Assembly (NCBI RefSeq): GCF_003001935.1
Contig: NZ_PVNG01000028.1
Coordinates: 1-64,000 of the forward strand
Source of the DNA: Nonomuraea fuscirosea
GTDB lineage: Bacteria; Actinomycetota; Actinomycetes; Streptosporangiales; Streptosporangiaceae
Length of the DNA: 64,000 bases
Direction of reading: 5' to 3'
Of the stretch, positions 62,227 through 64,000 are shown piece by piece (within the stretch, counting starts at the first letter, position 1; each line of letters opens with the position of its first letter). The notes beneath the pieces are model-generated. The model was not told the DNA's origin, did not search any database, and worked only from the letters and a program-made list of their open reading frames with translations. The position numbers and the translations under genes are program-made.

Positions 62227-63285
62227 TCATCCCGGTCCCGCGCTCACCCCCACGGCGGGCGGAGCGGCCCCGGGGGGCGGAAGCTCGCCGGAGCCGCGGG
62301 TGAGCAGGCGGGTGGGGACGACCACGCGGCGGGCGCGGGAGCGGTCGCCGTCCAGCCGGGACAGCACCAGGTCCGCCGCCGCGGCCCCCACCGCCGCCGG
62401 GTCCTGGGCGACCACCGTCAGCGGCGGGTCCAGGACCTCGGCCAGCGGCAGGTCGTCGAAGCCGACGAGCGCGACGTCCTTGCGCCCGGCCCGCGCCAGC
62501 GCCAGCACCGCCCCCATGGAGGCGAAGTTGTTCCCGGCGAACAGCGCGGTCGGCGGGTCGGCCAGGGCCAGCAGCCGGAGGGTGGCGCGGGCGGCGGCCT
62601 CCATGTCGTGCCCGGTGTCCACGAGCGACCGGTCGAACGGCAGGCCGGCCGCCTCCAGGGCGTCGCGGTAACCCTGGAGGCGTTCGCGCCGGGTGTAGAG
62701 GGTGGCGGGCACGTCGCCGACGAAGCCGATCCTGCGGTGGCCGTACCCGATCAGATGGGCGACGCCGGCCCTGGAGCCCTCCCGGTTGGCGCTGACCACG
62801 CAGTCCGCGGTCAGGCCGGCGGCCGGCCGGTCGAGGAAGACGATCGGCAGCCCGGCCACCCGTTCCGAGCGCAGGTGGCGATGGTCGCCGCCGGCGGCGG
62901 GGACGACCATGAGGGCGCTCACCCGGCGGGCCAGGAACGTGGCGATCAGCGACTGCTCCAGCCCGGCCGTCTCGTCGGAGGAGCCGACGATGAGCGTGAG
63001 CCCGCGCGCCCGTACGGCGCTCTCGACGCCGCCCGCGACCGTGCCGAAGAACGGGTTGCCCATCTCGGGGATGACCAGGCCGATCGCGGCGTCGCGCGCG
63101 CCCACCCGGGTGTTGCGGGCCATCAGGTTGGGCTGGTAGCCGAGCCGCATGACCGCCGCCAGGACGCGCTCACGCGTCTCGACGGCGACCGGGCCCTCGT
63201 CGTTGAGCACCCGGGAGACGGTCTTGGCGGTGACTCCGACCTCGCGTGCCACGTCTGTCATCGTCGGACGCCGCATTCGGCTCAT
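62227..63285 (-). CDS. LacI-family transcriptional regulator
   Basis: This 352-aa protein has an N-terminal LacI helix-turn-helix (TMTDVAREVGVTAKTVSRVL, residues about 9-28) with hinge helix, and a periplasmic-binding-protein-like sugar domain (IGLVIPEMGNPFFGTVAGGVE ... VALVGFDDLPLAEVLDPPLT). It senses a sugar or derivative. ATG 63285 follows GGAGG. The nearest convergent gene is the secreted sugar dehydrogenase. The IS605-type hairpin begins only about 10 bp upstream of its ribosome-binding site, so its native promoter seems displaced. Confidence 0.9.
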   Translation of the reverse strand: MSRMRRPTMTDVAREVGVTAKTVSRVLNDEGPVAVETRERVLAAVMRLGYQPNLMARNTRVGARDAAIGLVIPEMGNPFFGTVAGGVESAVRARGLTLIVGSSDETAGLEQSLIATFLARRVSALMVVPAAGGDHRHLRSERVAGLPIVFLDRPAAGLTADCVVSANREGSRAGVAHLIGYGHRRIGFVGDVPATLYTRRERLQGYRDALEAAGLPFDRSLVDTGHDMEAAARATLRLLALADPPTALFAGNNFASMGAVLALARAGRKDVALVGFDDLPLAEVLDPPLTVVAQDPAAVGAAAADLVLSRLDGDRSRARRVVVPTRLLTRGSGELPPPGAAPPAVGVSAGPG

Positions 63286-63303
63286 CAGAAGCCTCCGAAG
63301 AAA

Positions 63304-63323
63304 CCCCCGCCTTGAGGCGGGGG
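63304..63323. mobile_element. subterminal hairpin of an IS200/IS605-type element
   Basis: CCCCCGCC-TTGA-GGCGGGGG is a perfect 8-bp stem with 4-nt loop, typical of the left end of IS605/IS1341-type elements, which are recognised as single-strand hairpins. It lies 111 bp before the tnpB start. The right end is outside the window, and no tnpA gene is visible on this side. Confidence 0.7.
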
Positions 63324-63421
63324 AGGAATCGGACTCCTGCGGAGCAGGGCAGGAACAGGCGATTCGCCGACAGCCGAACCGGCATATCGAACACAAAAGC
63401 GAATTTTCCTTGATCGTTCGA

Positions 63422-63427
63422 TAGGAT
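63422..63427 (+). promoter_or_regulatory. -10 element TAGGAT of leaderless tnpB
   Basis: TAGGAT is followed by exactly 7 nt and ATG 63435, without a ribosome-binding site. Confidence 0.5.
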
Positions 63428-63434
63428 GCCAGGC

Positions 63435-64000
63435 ATGGCGCAGATCGTGAAGCGGGCCTACAAGTACCGCTTCCACCCCACCCCCGAGCAGACCTCGCAG
63501 CTTGCCCGGACGTTCGGCTGCGTCCGCTTCGTCTACAACAAAGCCCTCGAAGAGCGCACCCGCGCCTACGCTCTGGAGGGCAAGCGGGTCTCCTATGCGG
63601 AGTCGTCGGCGATGCTCACGGCGTGGAAGCACAGCGGCGAGTTCGGCTTCCTGCGCGAGGTGTCGTGTGTGCCCTTGCAGCAGGCGTTGCGCCATCTGCA
63701 GGCTGGGTTTGCGAACTTCTTCGCCAAGCGGGCGAAGTACCCGGTCTTCAAGTCCCGTAAGAAGTCGCGGGCGTCGGCGGAATACACCCGCTCTGCCTTC
63801 CACTGGCGGGATGGGGAGTTGACGCTGGCAAAGATGGACGCCCCGCTGGCGATCGTGTGGTCGCGTTCGCTGCCGGAAGGCGCGCAGCCGTCCACGGTGA
63901 CGGTGTCGAAGGACGCTGCGGGGCGCTGGTTCGTGTCGATCCTGGTGGAGGAGACGATCGCCCTGCTCGCTCCAGTGCAGCAGGCGGTGGGCGTGGACGC
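63435..64000 (+). CDS. tnpB: TnpB RNA-guided nuclease / OrfB transposon protein, cut by window edge
   Basis: The first 188 residues are present. The N-terminal block AYKYRFHPTPEQTSQLARTFG and CVRFVYNKALEERTRAY, followed by ARAKYPVFKSRKKSRASAEY-like basic sequence and WFVSILVEE, identify the OrfB/TnpB family. The last codons encode VGVD, where the Asp is the first RuvC catalytic residue, so the catalytic core and any omega-RNA at the 3' end lie beyond the window. TnpB proteins are omega-RNA-guided DNA nucleases that help IS605-type elements persist. Whether this copy is active cannot be judged from the fragment. Confidence 0.9.
   Translation, partial: MAQIVKRAYKYRFHPTPEQTSQLARTFGCVRFVYNKALEERTRAYALEGKRVSYAESSAMLTAWKHSGEFGFLREVSCVPLQQALRHLQAGFANFFAKRAKYPVFKSRKKSRASAEYTRSAFHWRDGELTLAKMDAPLAIVWSRSLPEGAQPSTVTVSKDAAGRWFVSILVEETIALLAPVQQAVGVD

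Overview
The window is high-GC DNA from an actinomycete. Signs of this are GTG starts, many ATGA overlaps, 'TANNNT plus 6-8 nt plus start codon' leaderless promoters, mycothiol-type enzymes (an Mca/LmbE-like amidase and a DinB/MDMPI-fold protein), a Tat-exported cholesterol oxidase, a Rv1264-like adenylate cyclase and only four TTA codons. A Streptosporangiales-type soil actinomycete (Nonomuraea-like) is my inference, not something the sequence proves. It looks chromosomal and accessory-rich, with mostly catabolic and regulatory genes. I saw no rRNA, tRNA, CRISPR array or phage module.

Layout. 1-8.7 kb: acetylxylan esterase, an A-type Fe-S-like protein without cysteines, a 1355-residue secreted protein of unknown function, a quinone-oxidoreductase/TetR pair, and a solitary double Phd/YefM antitoxin-like gene with two palindromic operators. 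8.8-10.9 kb: remains of an RpiR regulator and an aldo/keto reductase, then an SDR and a GNAT enzyme. 10.8-21.3 kb: a GntR/FCD regulon. An eight-gene minus-strand operon (peptide-type ABC importer, M20 amidohydrolase, P1/NylC-type hydrolase, aldehyde dehydrogenase), a plus-strand SDR and the regulator gene carry the same 15-bp palindrome at two places. 21.3-25.6 kb: adenylate cyclase, class IV aminotransferase, acyl-CoA ligase, methyltransferase.

25.6-30.3 kb: an aerobic benzoyl-CoA (box) segment with benzoate-CoA ligase, boxB and boxC, whose two promoter regions share one upstream element. 30.5-35.4 kb: LysR/MFS and MerR/MDMPI-fold pairs and an aldo/keto reductase. 35.5-39.1 kb: an ABC exporter plus two-component operon. 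39.2-47.1 kb: a hybrid sensor kinase divergent from a CitB-type response regulator that is translationally coupled to a binding protein, followed by a gluABCD-like amino-acid importer. 47.2-52.2 kb: an unknown membrane-anchored protein, an amidase and a NB-ARC/TPR protein. 52.4-55.6 kb: a three-gene coupled operon ending in cholesterol oxidase, behind a site that exactly fits the KstR2 consensus. 55.8-62.2 kb: glycerophosphodiesterase, DUF1206 protein, TPR protein, LmbE-type amidase and a secreted sugar dehydrogenase with FnIII and CBM2-like domains. 62.2-64 kb: a LacI regulator whose upstream region carries the end of an IS605-type element with a tnpB gene cut by the window edge.

Themes: regulatory sites pair well with neighbouring genes (GntR, KstR2-type, box, Phd, CitB). 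Short tandem repeats lie mostly just 3' of plus-strand genes. TTA codons fall in three regulators or signalling proteins and in the cholesterol oxidase, suggesting developmental (bldA-type) control of these loci.
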